A DNA stretch of 62,170 bases. Origin: Alphaproteobacteria bacterium (GTDB lineage: Bacteria; Pseudomonadota; Alphaproteobacteria; Sphingomonadales; Kordiimonadaceae). The translations under genes and the position numbers were made by a program. This document shows, in pieces, positions 17,427 through 26,145 of the stretch. Where the stretch lies: positions 1 to 62,170 of the forward strand of contig SBGU01000009.1 of NCBI GenBank assembly GCA_006226495.1. The letters are read 5' to 3'. Within the stretch, counting starts at the first letter, position 1, and every line of letters begins with the position of its first letter. The notes under the pieces are model-generated. The model had not been told where the DNA came from and did no database searches. It worked only from the letters and a program-made list of their open reading frames with translations.

Positions 17427-17457
17427 CGCGCTCGTCCCCCATGGGGCGGGCGCGTTT
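17427..17457. terminator. Terminator of the ruv-tol operon
   Basis: An imperfect 12-base GC stem (CGCGCTCGTCCCC from 17427 pairing with GGGGCGGGCGCG ending 17454) is followed by TTT. It sits between tolB and the convergent monooxygenase. Confidence 0.7.
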
Positions 17458-17461
17458 CATT

Positions 17462-18919
17462 TCAGCGGAACAGATAATTTTCGCGGTCGAAACGGCGCAG
17501 CGCCTTGCGGAAGCTGACCGTGCCGCGTGGCCACAGGGTATAGATGCGACCGTCCGCGCCCTGGTACCAGCTTTTGCAATGCCCGGCCCAGACGGTGTCC
17601 TTCAGGTCGGCCTGGATGGCCTGGTCGAATGCGGCCATGGCTTCGGCTTTTGGTTCAAGCGTCTTGGCACCGGCTTGCCGCGCGGCGTGGATGGCCTGCA
17701 GCACATATTTCACCTGCGCCTCAATGATCAGGATGATCGAATTGTGCCCCAGGCCACTGTTGGGGCCGAGCAAGCTGAAATAGTTCGGGAAACCGGGGTA
17801 GGACACGGTCTTGTGCGCCCGGATGCCGCCATGGGCGAAAAAATCCGCCATGGTCTGGCCGCCGCGCCCCTGGATGCTGACGCCGTCATTCATGGCGAAG
17901 GGTTTGAAGCCGGTGGCATAGATGATGGTGTCGACCGGCCGCAAGGTGCCGCTGGTACAGACAATGCCGTCCGCTGTGACGTGGCTGATGCCCTCGGTGA
18001 TCAGATCGGCATTCGGGTGCTGAAGGGCGGGGAAATAGGCATCGGACGCCAGGATGCGCTTGCAGCCCACGGGGTAATCCGGGGTCAGCCTGGCCCTCAG
18101 GTCCGGGTCGGCCACTTGTGCTTCCAAATGTTTCAAAGCCATCTGTTCGGACCGGCGGGCGAAAAAGCCATTGCGCCGGAACAGCGGGAACCGCATCTCG
18201 AACAGGCAATAGATACGAAACCGGTGCAGTTTCTCAAGGAACGGGAACCGCGCGAAACGCGCCTTGGCAGTGTCGCCGTAGGCACGGTCGGGCCGTGGCA
18301 GCACCCAGTTCGGGGTGCGCTGGTAGATATCCAGATGCGCGACCTTGTCGACGATCTCGGGGATCAGTTGCAAGGCACTGGCCGCCGTGCCGATGACCGC
18401 GACACGTTTGCCGGTCAGGTCATGGTCGGTGCGCCACCGGGCGGTGTGGAAACTGGTGCCCTGGAAATCTTCGGCGCCATCAAATGCCGGCGTGGCAGGG
18501 ATATGCAGGCCGCCCATGGCGCCGATCAGGAAGTCCGCCGTGGCCTTTTGGCCGTCAGCGAACTCAAGCTGCCAGCCGGCGTCAAATCGCGCGCTCTTCA
18601 GTTCGGAACCGAAACGAATATGCGGTGCGAGGTTATATTTTTTCGTGACCGCCTCGATATAGGTCTGGATTTCGGCGCCGGGCGAAAAAACCTTGGTCCA
18701 GTCTGCCTTGGGCGCAAAGGAATAGCTGTAAAGGTGCGATGGCACATCGCACGCCACACCGGGATAACGGTTGTCGCGCCAGGTGCCGCCGACCGTTTCA
18801 GCCTTTTCATAAAGGGTGAAGTCGCTGAAACCGGCTTCCCTGAGCTTGATGGCCATGCACAGGCCTGACAGCCCGGCACCGATGATCGCGATACGTGGTG
18901 ACGATGCCTGCGCCGCCAT
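17462..18919 (-). CDS. Flavin-containing/Baeyer-Villiger-type monooxygenase
   Basis: 485 residues. The FAD-binding Rossmann motif is GAGLSG (about residues 14-19), and the second NADPH-type motif is VIGTAASA (about 170). Between them FQGTSFHTARWRTD (about 153-166) matches the Baeyer-Villiger fingerprint FxGxxxHTxxW, with Arg in place of the usual Pro/Asp after Trp. The IYATGF motif near residue 330 is also typical. Such enzymes insert oxygen next to ketones or oxidise soft heteroatoms using NADPH and O2. Whether it is a true BVMO or an N/S-oxidising FMO cannot be told. Monocistronic. Confidence 0.85.
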   Translation of the reverse strand: MAAQASSPRIAIIGAGLSGLCMAIKLREAGFSDFTLYEKAETVGGTWRDNRYPGVACDVPSHLYSYSFAPKADWTKVFSPGAEIQTYIEAVTKKYNLAPHIRFGSELKSARFDAGWQLEFADGQKATADFLIGAMGGLHIPATPAFDGAEDFQGTSFHTARWRTDHDLTGKRVAVIGTAASALQLIPEIVDKVAHLDIYQRTPNWVLPRPDRAYGDTAKARFARFPFLEKLHRFRIYCLFEMRFPLFRRNGFFARRSEQMALKHLEAQVADPDLRARLTPDYPVGCKRILASDAYFPALQHPNADLITEGISHVTADGIVCTSGTLRPVDTIIYATGFKPFAMNDGVSIQGRGGQTMADFFAHGGIRAHKTVSYPGFPNYFSLLGPNSGLGHNSIILIIEAQVKYVLQAIHAARQAGAKTLEPKAEAMAAFDQAIQADLKDTVWAGHCKSWYQGADGRIYTLWPRGTVSFRKALRRFDRENYLFR

Positions 18920-18989
18920 AATCTTCCCCAGTTTTCTTCCCGGGCAGAATGTTAATTGAATTCATTAATATGTAAAGCGGCATACGCCG

Positions 18990-19772
18990 TCAGGGCGTGT
19001 CGGGCTCGTCGTGAATATATTGCGCGAGCGACTTTTTGCGCAGATCGTCCAGCGTGCGGTTGACGCGGTTCAGGTCGGCGATCAGCGCCGTGTCCGTGCC
19101 TTTGCCACAGGCGAGACTGAGGTCGGCCTTTTTCCAAAGCAGGGCGAGTTCAGGCGCCGGCATGCTGATGGCGCGCGCGGCAATGGGGCCGTCCAGCACA
19201 CCCGAAATCCAGAGGTCTGCGCGGCCATGATACAGCATGCGCGCGGCCAGTTCGTCATTCATGGTGGTGATCACCTTGATGCCGGCGGCTACTTCGAGCG
19301 AAGTGACGGACGCACTGCCCTTCTTGCCGGCAACGACATAGTTCCTGAGGTCGGAAATGTCGTTGATCACAAGGTCGCTGCCAGGCCGGCGGTATATGGC
19401 CCAACCGCCTTCGATAATGGGACCGACCCAGTCGAAGAAGGGTTCGCGTTCATCGGTGCGGTTGATGACAAACACACAGGTGCCGGCATTCTCCTGCGCC
19501 TCGCGGTAGGCGCGGGCGCTGGGCAGCATGTTGAGGCTGTAGTCGACGCCAGCCTGGCGCATCAGTTCCTTGACGACCTCGACAGCGCTGCCGCCAATGG
19601 CACCGCCATCCGGCTGGCGGAAATTGTAAGGCGGGTTTTCTTCGGTCAGCAGGCGGAGATGGCGGGCAGGGGGATCGGATGGCGACGAGGCGGTATCGTC
19701 GGCACAGGCCGGGACAGCGGTGCCCACAAGAAGGCCAAGGAAAACATGTTTCAATCTGACCACGACTGGCAT
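18990..19772 (-). CDS. Periplasmic solute-binding-like protein, paralogue 1
   Basis: 260 residues with a signal peptide (cleavage near the ACAD stretch, residues 23-25) and a family 3 (PBP type II) solute-binding fold. LLTEENPPYNF opens the first lobe, and ADLWISGVLDGPIA and LACGKGTDTALIADLN follow in the second. It is about 40 percent similar by eye to the next upstream gene, sharing NPPxxF, TCxFVxNRxxxRE, FxWVGPxxEGGWxIYxRPGSD and GRADLWxSG. No permease gene is adjacent, so it may be an orphan sensor-type binding protein of the kind found in DUF/transporter-independent 'amino acid ABC substrate-binding' families. Confidence 0.75.
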   Translation of the reverse strand: MPVVVRLKHVFLGLLVGTAVPACADDTASSPSDPPARHLRLLTEENPPYNFRQPDGGAIGGSAVEVVKELMRQAGVDYSLNMLPSARAYREAQENAGTCVFVINRTDEREPFFDWVGPIIEGGWAIYRRPGSDLVINDISDLRNYVVAGKKGSASVTSLEVAAGIKVITTMNDELAARMLYHGRADLWISGVLDGPIAARAISMPAPELALLWKKADLSLACGKGTDTALIADLNRVNRTLDDLRKKSLAQYIHDEPDTP

Positions 19773-19864
19773 TCACCTATCGTCTTTGTGCTGATCGCCC
19801 CAAAGCTGAATGGGACCATAGAATAGAGGATACGCAAACAGTTTTAACAAGGTCTTTAAAAGTT

Positions 19865-20644
19865 TCAGGGGTGCGAAGGCTTGCGATCGCCTGCCCCTTC
19901 CGGTGGTTGGCTGTGCCGGTCCAGGCTTGCATTGCGCTCTTCATCCAGCTCGGTATTGACCGCATTCAGATGCGCGGTCAGCGCCGCCGATGTATCCAGG
20001 CTGCAGGCCAGATAGAGGTCGGCGCGGGTCAAGAGGAGCGCCAGTTCCGCCGGGGGCTCGCCGATCACGCGGGTGACCGCCCGGTTGCGCAACAGGCCCG
20101 AAAGCCACAGGTCGGCCCGGCCCATATACAGAAGCTTCGCAGCAGCGATATCGTCTTCAACCCTCAGCGGCGTGGCATGGTAGGCGTGTTCGACAAACTG
20201 GGCCTGGTCGGCATTGAAGGTGCCGGCAATGGCCTTGCCGGCCAGATCGTCAATGCCCTGTATCTTCATGTCGCTGCCCGGGCGTTTGTAGATGCCCCAG
20301 CCGCCTTCATACAGGGGGCCAACCCAGCGGAACTTGTCCTCCCGGTCCGGCAGGCGATTGGTGACGAACAGGCAGGTATTGGCGTCCTCAAGCGCATGCT
20401 GGTAAGCCCGGTTCCAGGGCATCAGGGTCAGGCTGTAGGGCACCTTGCCGTCCTGCATCATCTTGCGCATCAGGTCGACCGAGGCACCGGCAGGCACACC
20501 GTCCTGGAGTGCGCCATAGGTGAAGGGCGGGTTCTCCGACGTCAGCAGGGTCAGTTCAGGCCAGTCCGTGTTCGCAACAGACGCCGGTCCGCCCCAAAGG
20601 GCCGAAACCAGAAATGCTGCAGCAATATGCGCGCGGGCCGGCAC
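19865..20644 (-). CDS. Periplasmic solute-binding-like protein, paralogue 2
   Basis: 259 residues, tandem paralogue of the preceding entry with the same family 3 binding-protein fold (TSENPPFTYG, WNRAYQHAL, FRWVGPLYEGGWGIYKRPGSD, GRADLWLSG). The signal peptide is less clear: MPARAHIAAAFLVSALWGGPASVA. The C-terminus is an extended, polar, Pro- and Ser-rich tail (RHSQPPEGAGDRKPSHP) not seen in paralogue 1. It begins nine bases after the nnrU-like stop, so it is probably in one operon with it. Confidence 0.75.
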   Translation of the reverse strand: MPARAHIAAAFLVSALWGGPASVANTDWPELTLLTSENPPFTYGALQDGVPAGASVDLMRKMMQDGKVPYSLTLMPWNRAYQHALEDANTCLFVTNRLPDREDKFRWVGPLYEGGWGIYKRPGSDMKIQGIDDLAGKAIAGTFNADQAQFVEHAYHATPLRVEDDIAAAKLLYMGRADLWLSGLLRNRAVTRVIGEPPAELALLLTRADLYLACSLDTSAALTAHLNAVNTELDEERNASLDRHSQPPEGAGDRKPSHP

Positions 20645-20653
20645 GGGCCTGTC

Positions 20654-21217
20654 CTACGGCATCGGCCGCACGCCGATCAGCCATTCATGGATCATGATGA
20701 AACCGGCATAGAGCGCGGCGGCGATAACCACCGTGACGATATCCTTGATGACAGGTTGTTTTTCGGGTTTCACCCACGGGCCGTCGCGGCGGCTTGAACC
20801 CCACATGCTGACGATGGCCCAGACCGCGAAGCCGCCAAACAGCGCGACAGAGCGGTTTTCGCCGTTCGCGAACAGGTGGCCGACAGCCCACAGCAGCACG
20901 GCGGTCAGTTGCGGATGCCGCACATAGCGCCGGAAATTGCCCGGCGCGCGGCTGCCGATGAACAGGATGAAGGCCACCAGCACCAGGAGCGGCGTGACAT
21001 GCATGCCCCAGGCGGGCGGCACATAGACATCCGCGAGATCAGTGGCTTTCCAGCCCATCACGACAAGATAAAGCGCCCCGAACGAAGCCAGGGCAAACAG
21101 GCCCTGATAGGGCCGCATGCCGATGATATTCACGGCGCCGGCGCGCACGGGGCGCGCAAAGATCGGCACAAGGTGAACCAGAAAAAACAACGCCAGACCC
21201 AGGTAAAGCATGGTCAT
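20654..21217 (-). CDS. NnrU family membrane protein
   Basis: 187 residues with five or so membrane helices and the NnrU/isoprenylcysteine-methyltransferase-like layout, including RPYQGLFALASFGALYL, YVRHPQLTAVLLWAVGHLFANG and an IHEWLIG C-terminal helix. NnrU was first linked to nitric-oxide metabolism in Rhodobacter; a similar fold is shared with 15-cis-zeta-carotene isomerase Z-ISO. The start at 21217 is chosen for the GGAGG site six bases upstream. First gene of a run with the two solute-binding paralogues. Confidence 0.82.
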   Translation of the reverse strand: MTMLYLGLALFFLVHLVPIFARPVRAGAVNIIGMRPYQGLFALASFGALYLVVMGWKATDLADVYVPPAWGMHVTPLLVLVAFILFIGSRAPGNFRRYVRHPQLTAVLLWAVGHLFANGENRSVALFGGFAVWAIVSMWGSSRRDGPWVKPEKQPVIKDIVTVVIAAALYAGFIMIHEWLIGVRPMP

Positions 21218-21292
21218 GTCGGACCTCCCCATTTTCCGGGGGTCAGACTAGCGCGCTTTGGCTTTCCGTGAAAGGCCCGTGTTGTCTGTGGC

Positions 21293-22108
21293 TCAGGCCT
21301 CGAGCGGCGGCACCGGGAAGCTGGTGTCGGCCAGGCACATGAACCAGGGGTTCAGGAAGGTCGTCAGGTCCTTGCCATAACCGAGCGGCTTGCCGTCGAC
21401 GGCATCGACACGCCCGCCCGCTGCCAGCAGTACCGCATGCGCGGCTGCCGTGTCCCATTCGCAGGTCGGGCCCAGGCGGGGGTACATGTCGGCTTCACCG
21501 GTGGCCAGCAGGCAGAATTTGAGGCTGGAGCCGATGGAGACATGGTCAGCAGTCGGGAAATGCGCCAGCCAGGCTTCTAGCTCGGGCGACCGGTGCGACT
21601 TGCTGGCGACGATGACCAGATTGTCCCTGTCGGCCTTGCGTGTTGCGATGGGGCGCGCATTTTCGGCCTTGCCGGTTTCGGTGTTGGCGATCCAGGCGCC
21701 TTTGCCGACGATGCCCCAGTAAAGCTTGTTCAGGGCCGGTGCCAGCACAAAGCCCATCACGGGCACGCCGTCGCGAATGAGGCCGATATTGACCGTGAAG
21801 TCATTGCCTTTCTTGATGAATTCCTTGGTGCCGTCCAGCGGGTCCACCAGCCAGAAGGTGCCGCCCGACACGTCAGGGCACTTGCCTTCCGATTTGGCTT
21901 CCTCACCCACGATGGGGATTTCCGGCGCGATCTGCTTCAGGGCCGCTTCGATGACCACTTCACCCCGGCGGTCGGCTTCGGTGACCGGCGACGCATCCTG
22001 TTTGCCAAAAACCTCGAAGTCAGAATTATAGACGTCCATCACGACTTTTCCGGCAGCCAGAATGGCTTCGATGATGGGGTCGACCATGGTTTCCAGCGTG
22101 GCAGGCAT
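21293..22108 (-). CDS. cysQ: 3'(2'),5'-bisphosphate nucleotidase CysQ
   Basis: 271 residues of the inositol-monophosphatase fold. Metal-binding motifs are GEE (about 69-71), DPLDGTKEF (about 89-97) and the C-terminal WDTAAAHAVL block. CysQ removes phosphate from PAP formed in sulfate assimilation. Monocistronic, divergent from chpT, with a GAGAG site before the ATG. Confidence 0.92.
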   Translation of the reverse strand: MPATLETMVDPIIEAILAAGKVVMDVYNSDFEVFGKQDASPVTEADRRGEVVIEAALKQIAPEIPIVGEEAKSEGKCPDVSGGTFWLVDPLDGTKEFIKKGNDFTVNIGLIRDGVPVMGFVLAPALNKLYWGIVGKGAWIANTETGKAENARPIATRKADRDNLVIVASKSHRSPELEAWLAHFPTADHVSIGSSLKFCLLATGEADMYPRLGPTCEWDTAAAHAVLLAAGGRVDAVDGKPLGYGKDLTTFLNPWFMCLADTSFPVPPLEA

Positions 22109-22267
22109 AATTCTCTCGTCCTAAAATGGTTTTAAATCGTTTCGTCACTTGGCCCGATGCCATTGGTTGGCTATGGTTCTGACATGGCAGCCGGAAATGG
22201 CAAGGGAAAATGTCCCTTGCGATGGCCGATGCCTTTGCGATTTGGGGTTGGAAGGGGAGAAGGCCTG

Positions 22268-22909
22268 ATGATGACCATGGATTTTGCGGCCCTGTTGTGC
22301 TCGCGCCTGTGTCACGACCTTGTCAGCCCTGTTGGGGCCATCAACAACGGACTGGAGATACTTCAGGAAGAGCATGACGCCGCAATGCGCGACGCCGTCG
22401 TTGACCTGATCGAAAAATCGACCCGCCAGACCAGCAACAAACTTCAGTTTTTCCGGCTTGCTTTTGGCGCTGCCGGCGGCTTTTCAGCGCAACTGGATAT
22501 GCGGGAATCGGAGCGGGCCCTGCGTGCTTTCCTCGATGGCAGCCGCATTGCCCTTGAATGGCAGGTCAATGTGCCCAATGCCTCCAAGAGCCTGGTGAAG
22601 CTGTTGCTGAACCTTGCCCTGGTCGTTTCCGAGACCCTGATCCGCGGTGGTGCGCTGACCGTGCGCATGGTCGAAAAGCATGGCGACATCGCGATCGATA
22701 TCGAAGGCTCGGGCGAGCGCATCATCATGCAACCCGCGGTGCGGGCCGCGCTCGCGGGCACTTTGTCGGAACAGGACCTCGATCCGCGCACCGCACCGGC
22801 CTATCTGGCCGCCTGGGTTGCTGGCAGCCAGGCCGGGTCTATAAAGATTGTGGATATTGCCGAAACTTCGGTGCATGTGTCTGCGACAATGCCGCAGGCG
22901 GAACGCTGA
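22268..22909 (+). CDS. chpT: Histidine phosphotransferase ChpT
   Basis: 213 residues. The phospho-relay His is His16 in LCSRLCHDLVSPVGAINNG, the ChpT signature, followed by a helical hairpin and a degenerate Bergerat-type domain (VSETLIRGG, then IDIEGSGERI). In alphaproteobacteria ChpT relays phosphate from CckA to CtrA and CpdR. The start at 22268 has GGGAGA upstream; the longer frame from 22157 lacks support. It sits directly before the chemotaxis operon and 6 kb from ctrA, so relay and target are linked on the chromosome. Confidence 0.92.
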   Translation: MMTMDFAALLCSRLCHDLVSPVGAINNGLEILQEEHDAAMRDAVVDLIEKSTRQTSNKLQFFRLAFGAAGGFSAQLDMRESERALRAFLDGSRIALEWQVNVPNASKSLVKLLLNLALVVSETLIRGGALTVRMVEKHGDIAIDIEGSGERIIMQPAVRAALAGTLSEQDLDPRTAPAYLAAWVAGSQAGSIKIVDIAETSVHVSATMPQAER

Positions 22910-22939
22910 GGGCATCGGTATCCGGTTATATCCTATAGT

Positions 22940-22955
22940 TTTACACGTTCTTAAC
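22940..22955 (+). promoter_or_regulatory. CtrA-type site before cheA
   Basis: TTTA (22940-22943), seven bases, then TTAAC (22951-22955) fits the CtrA consensus TTAA-N7-TTAAC with one mismatch. It is 89 bases upstream of the cheA start. Confidence 0.6.
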
Positions 22956-23043
22956 TCTTTTTGGCGAAGGTGCGAGTTGAGGATTCTGTGCATGGGGACA
23001 CAGGTACACACAAGCGCCGAGCCAATCCGCGGGAACCACGAAT

Positions 23044-26000
23044 ATGGATGATCTGTTAAACGAATTCCTGACCGAGACAGCCGAAAGCATCGACGTTGTG
23101 GACGTCGAACTCGTCAAGCTGGAGCAGGACCCCAACAACAAGGAAGTGCTGGATAACATCTTCCGGCTTGTGCACACGATCAAGGGCACATGCGGCTTCC
23201 TTGGATTGCCCCGGCTGGAATCGGTTGCGCACGCGTCCGAAAACGTTCTCGGCAAGTTCCGGGACGGCGAATTGCAGGTCTCCGAACATTCGGTGACGGT
23301 CATCCTGGAAAGCCTGGACCGCATCAAGGAAATCCTCGCGGGCCTCGAGGCAACGGAGGAGGAGCCGGAAGGCGACGATACCGACCTGATTGCCCGGCTG
23401 GATGCCATCGCGGAAGGGGCGCTGGCAGCGCCCGCGCCTGAACCCGACACCGTGGAAGGCGAGATTATCGACCCCGGCCTTGGCCGTCCGCTCAAGGCAG
23501 GCGAGGTTTCGCTGGCCGAGCTTGAGGCCGCCTTTGCGGCGGCACCCGGGCCCGAGGAAATGGCCGCAGCCCCCGAGCCCGCACCCAAAAAACAGTCCGC
23601 TGGCAAAAAAGCCAGCCTGTTCGACCGGGTTGGCGGCGAAGACACGATTGCCGTTGCTGCCCACCTTCTGTCCCAGCGGCTTGAAAGCCACAAGGAACTT
23701 GGTAAGTTTTTCAGCGGTACTGCGGCGGACCTGCGCAAGGGCCGCTTCATGGGCATGATGCTGGCGCTTTACAAAGACGACCTGGACGCCGCCGACAATG
23801 TCGGTCGCCAGCTTGTCAGCGCTTCCGGCTTTACCGAACAGAATTTCAACACGCTTCTGGGCCTCGTGAAGGATGTGCTGGTCGGCTGCCAGGTAGATGG
23901 TGACACGGCTGATGAAGCCGTCATGTCCTTCGAACTGGTTCGCGAGGCGGTACTGACGGCTTCCAAGGCTGTCGCCAAGGCAGAGACCAACAAGGCGGGC
24001 CGTGCGGCCGGTGGCGCCAGTGCGGCGGCTGCATCGTCCGACGAACATGCGGCAGCCGGCGGCGAAGGTGGCAAACGTGTCAGCCAGTCGATCCGTGTCA
24101 GTGTCGACCTTCTGGAAGACCTGATGAACCTGGTCTCCGAACTGGTGCTGACCCGGAACCAGCTTTTGCAGATTACCCGCAATGTCGAGAATTCCGAACT
24201 TGGTGTGCCGCTGCAGCGCCTGAGCCAGTGTACGACCGAGCTGCAGGAAAACGTCATGAAGACGCGCATGCAGCCCATCGGTAATGCCTGGGCCAAGCTG
24301 CCGCGTATCGTGCGCGACCTGACAGTGGAACTGGACAAGAAGATCGAGCTTGATATGCGCGGCGCGGAAACCGAGCTCGACCGCCAGGTTCTGGAACTGA
24401 TCAAGGACCCCCTGACCCATATGGTGCGCAACTCGGCCGACCATGGCATCGAGAAGCCGGCGGAACGCCTGGCGCTTGGCAAGCCAGAGGGCGGCACCAT
24501 CACCCTGAACGCTTTCCATGAAGGCGGTCATATCATCATCGAGATCAAGGACGATGGCCGTGGTATCCCCGTCGCCAAACTGTCCAAGAAGATTCTGGAA
24601 AAGCGCCTCGCCACCGAAGCCGAACTGGCGGAAATGTCGGATGCGCAAATCCAGAAGTTCATTTTCCATCCCGGCTTTTCAACCGCCGAACAGGTGACCA
24701 GTGTATCCGGCCGCGGTGTCGGTATGGACGTGGTGCGTTCGAACATCGAAAAGATCGGCGGCACCATCGATATGCAGTCGGTGGAAGGCAAGGGCACGCG
24801 CTTCTCCATCAAGATCCCGCTGACCCTCGCGATCGTGGCCGGCCTGATCGTGAAGGCGCAGGAAGAGCGTTATGCCATTCCGCAAATCAGTGTGCTTGAA
24901 CTGGTGCGGGCTTCGCAAAACAGCGAACACAAGATCGAGACCATCAAGAATACGCCGGTGCTCAGGCTCCGGAACCGGCTGCTGCCGCTTGTATATCTGA
25001 ACGAGATCCTCGGGTTCATGACCCGCGAGGAAATCGACGCCCGCGACAACAAGGACGACTTCATCGTTGTGGCCCAGGTTGGTGCCTTCTCCTTCGGTAT
25101 CGTAGTCGACCAGGTGTTCGACACCGAAGAGATCGTGGTCAAGCCGGTCGCGCCGATCCTGAAGGACCTGGAAATCTATTCCGGCAATACCATCCTCGGG
25201 GATGGCAGTGTGATCATGATCCTTGATCCGAACGGCATCGCCGCCAAAGCGAACGCCAGTGCCGGTGATCATGAACATGAAGAAGAAAGGGCGAAGGAAG
25301 ACGCCAAGCGCAGGACCGTGCGGGACGAAAAAGAAAGCATGCTTCTGTTCCGCGCCGGCGGCAAACATCCGAAAGCGGTGCCGCTCGGCCTTGTCGCGCG
25401 CCTCGAAGAAATCGAAATCGGCAATATCGAGGAATCGGACGGCCGCCTGATGGTTCAGTATCGTGGTGCGCTGATGCCGCTCATCCTCGCCGACCAGAAT
25501 ATGTCCATCCGCGCCGAAGGCAAACAGCCGGTCCTGGTGTTTACGGACGGTGATTATACGATGGGTCTGGCGGTTGACGAGATTCTCGACATCGTTGAAG
25601 ACAAGCTGGAGATCAAGCTGGCGTCCGACCGCAAGGGTGTGGTGGGTTCGGCCATCATCGCCGGCAAGGCGTCCGAAGTTATCGATGTGGCCTACTATCT
25701 GGGCCTTGCCTTCGCAGACTGGCTCAAGAGCCGCGACATGTCCGAGGACGTGGCGCCGGTCAAGGGGGCAGACCTTCTGCTGATCGACGACAGCGATTTC
25801 TTCCGCAACATGCTGAAGCCGGTCCTGACGGTTTCCGGCTATCAGGTCCGGGCGGTATCGAGCGCAAAAGCGGCCCTGAAGTTGATGGAAGAGGGTTACA
25901 TGTTCGACCTCATCATCTCGGATATCGAGATGCCGGACATGAACGGCTTCGACTTTGCCCGCATGGTACGCGATGGCAGCCGCTGGGAAACAACGCCGAT

Positions 26001-26145
26001 GGTGGCCCTGTCGGCGCTCGCGACCGAGCGCGATGTCCAGCGTGGCCACGATGCCGGTTTCGATGACTATGTCGCCAAATTCGACAAGGAAACCCTGCTC
26101 CGCAGCCTTTCGCAGCAACTGAAGATCAAAGGAGATGCGGCATGA
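23044..26145 (+). CDS. cheA: Hybrid chemotaxis kinase CheA with globin-like insert, two CheW domains and receiver
   Basis: 1033 residues. HPt domain (1-105) with phospho-His44 in LVHTIKGTCGF; acidic/Ala-Pro linker (106-189); a truncated-globin-like domain (about 190-308) where P2 usually lies; dimerisation P3 (about 347-415); ATPase P4 with N box HMVRNSADHGIE, G1 DDGRGI and G2 GRGVGMDV (about 416-595); CheW-type P5 (596-735); a second CheW-like domain (about 762-895); and a C-terminal receiver (907-1028) with Asp915/916, phospho-Asp960 and Lys1012. It should phosphorylate CheY and CheB; the receiver may act as a phosphate sink, as in FrzE-like hybrids. The globin-like part has the SLFDRVGGED start and the GFTEQNF helix but Val258 where the haem-binding His should be. 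First gene of cheAWYBR. Confidence 0.9.
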   Translation: MDDLLNEFLTETAESIDVVDVELVKLEQDPNNKEVLDNIFRLVHTIKGTCGFLGLPRLESVAHASENVLGKFRDGELQVSEHSVTVILESLDRIKEILAGLEATEEEPEGDDTDLIARLDAIAEGALAAPAPEPDTVEGEIIDPGLGRPLKAGEVSLAELEAAFAAAPGPEEMAAAPEPAPKKQSAGKKASLFDRVGGEDTIAVAAHLLSQRLESHKELGKFFSGTAADLRKGRFMGMMLALYKDDLDAADNVGRQLVSASGFTEQNFNTLLGLVKDVLVGCQVDGDTADEAVMSFELVREAVLTASKAVAKAETNKAGRAAGGASAAAASSDEHAAAGGEGGKRVSQSIRVSVDLLEDLMNLVSELVLTRNQLLQITRNVENSELGVPLQRLSQCTTELQENVMKTRMQPIGNAWAKLPRIVRDLTVELDKKIELDMRGAETELDRQVLELIKDPLTHMVRNSADHGIEKPAERLALGKPEGGTITLNAFHEGGHIIIEIKDDGRGIPVAKLSKKILEKRLATEAELAEMSDAQIQKFIFHPGFSTAEQVTSVSGRGVGMDVVRSNIEKIGGTIDMQSVEGKGTRFSIKIPLTLAIVAGLIVKAQEERYAIPQISVLELVRASQNSEHKIETIKNTPVLRLRNRLLPLVYLNEILGFMTREEIDARDNKDDFIVVAQVGAFSFGIVVDQVFDTEEIVVKPVAPILKDLEIYSGNTILGDGSVIMILDPNGIAAKANASAGDHEHEEERAKEDAKRRTVRDEKESMLLFRAGGKHPKAVPLGLVARLEEIEIGNIEESDGRLMVQYRGALMPLILADQNMSIRAEGKQPVLVFTDGDYTMGLAVDEILDIVEDKLEIKLASDRKGVVGSAIIAGKASEVIDVAYYLGLAFADWLKSRDMSEDVAPVKGADLLLIDDSDFFRNMLKPVLTVSGYQVRAVSSAKAALKLMEEGYMFDLIISDIEMPDMNGFDFARMVRDGSRWETTPMVALSALATERDVQRGHDAGFDDYVAKFDKETLLRSLSQQLKIKGDAA

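Noticed and set aside
17441-18868. 475-codon plus-strand frame over the flavin monooxygenase
   Set aside because: The minus strand carries both GxGxxG motifs and the monooxygenase fingerprint.
23614-23967. Functional haem-binding oxygen sensor in CheA
   Set aside because: The proximal His position is Val and the distal Tyr is absent, so a haem-based sensor is not claimed; only the fold is.
23056-24669. 537-codon minus-strand open frame across cheA
   Set aside because: High-GC shadow; the cheA frame has all catalytic motifs. No ribosome site or promoter.
24679-26118. 479-codon minus-strand open frame across the 3' half of cheA
   Set aside because: Shadow of the ATPase, CheW and receiver domains; no domain recognised.
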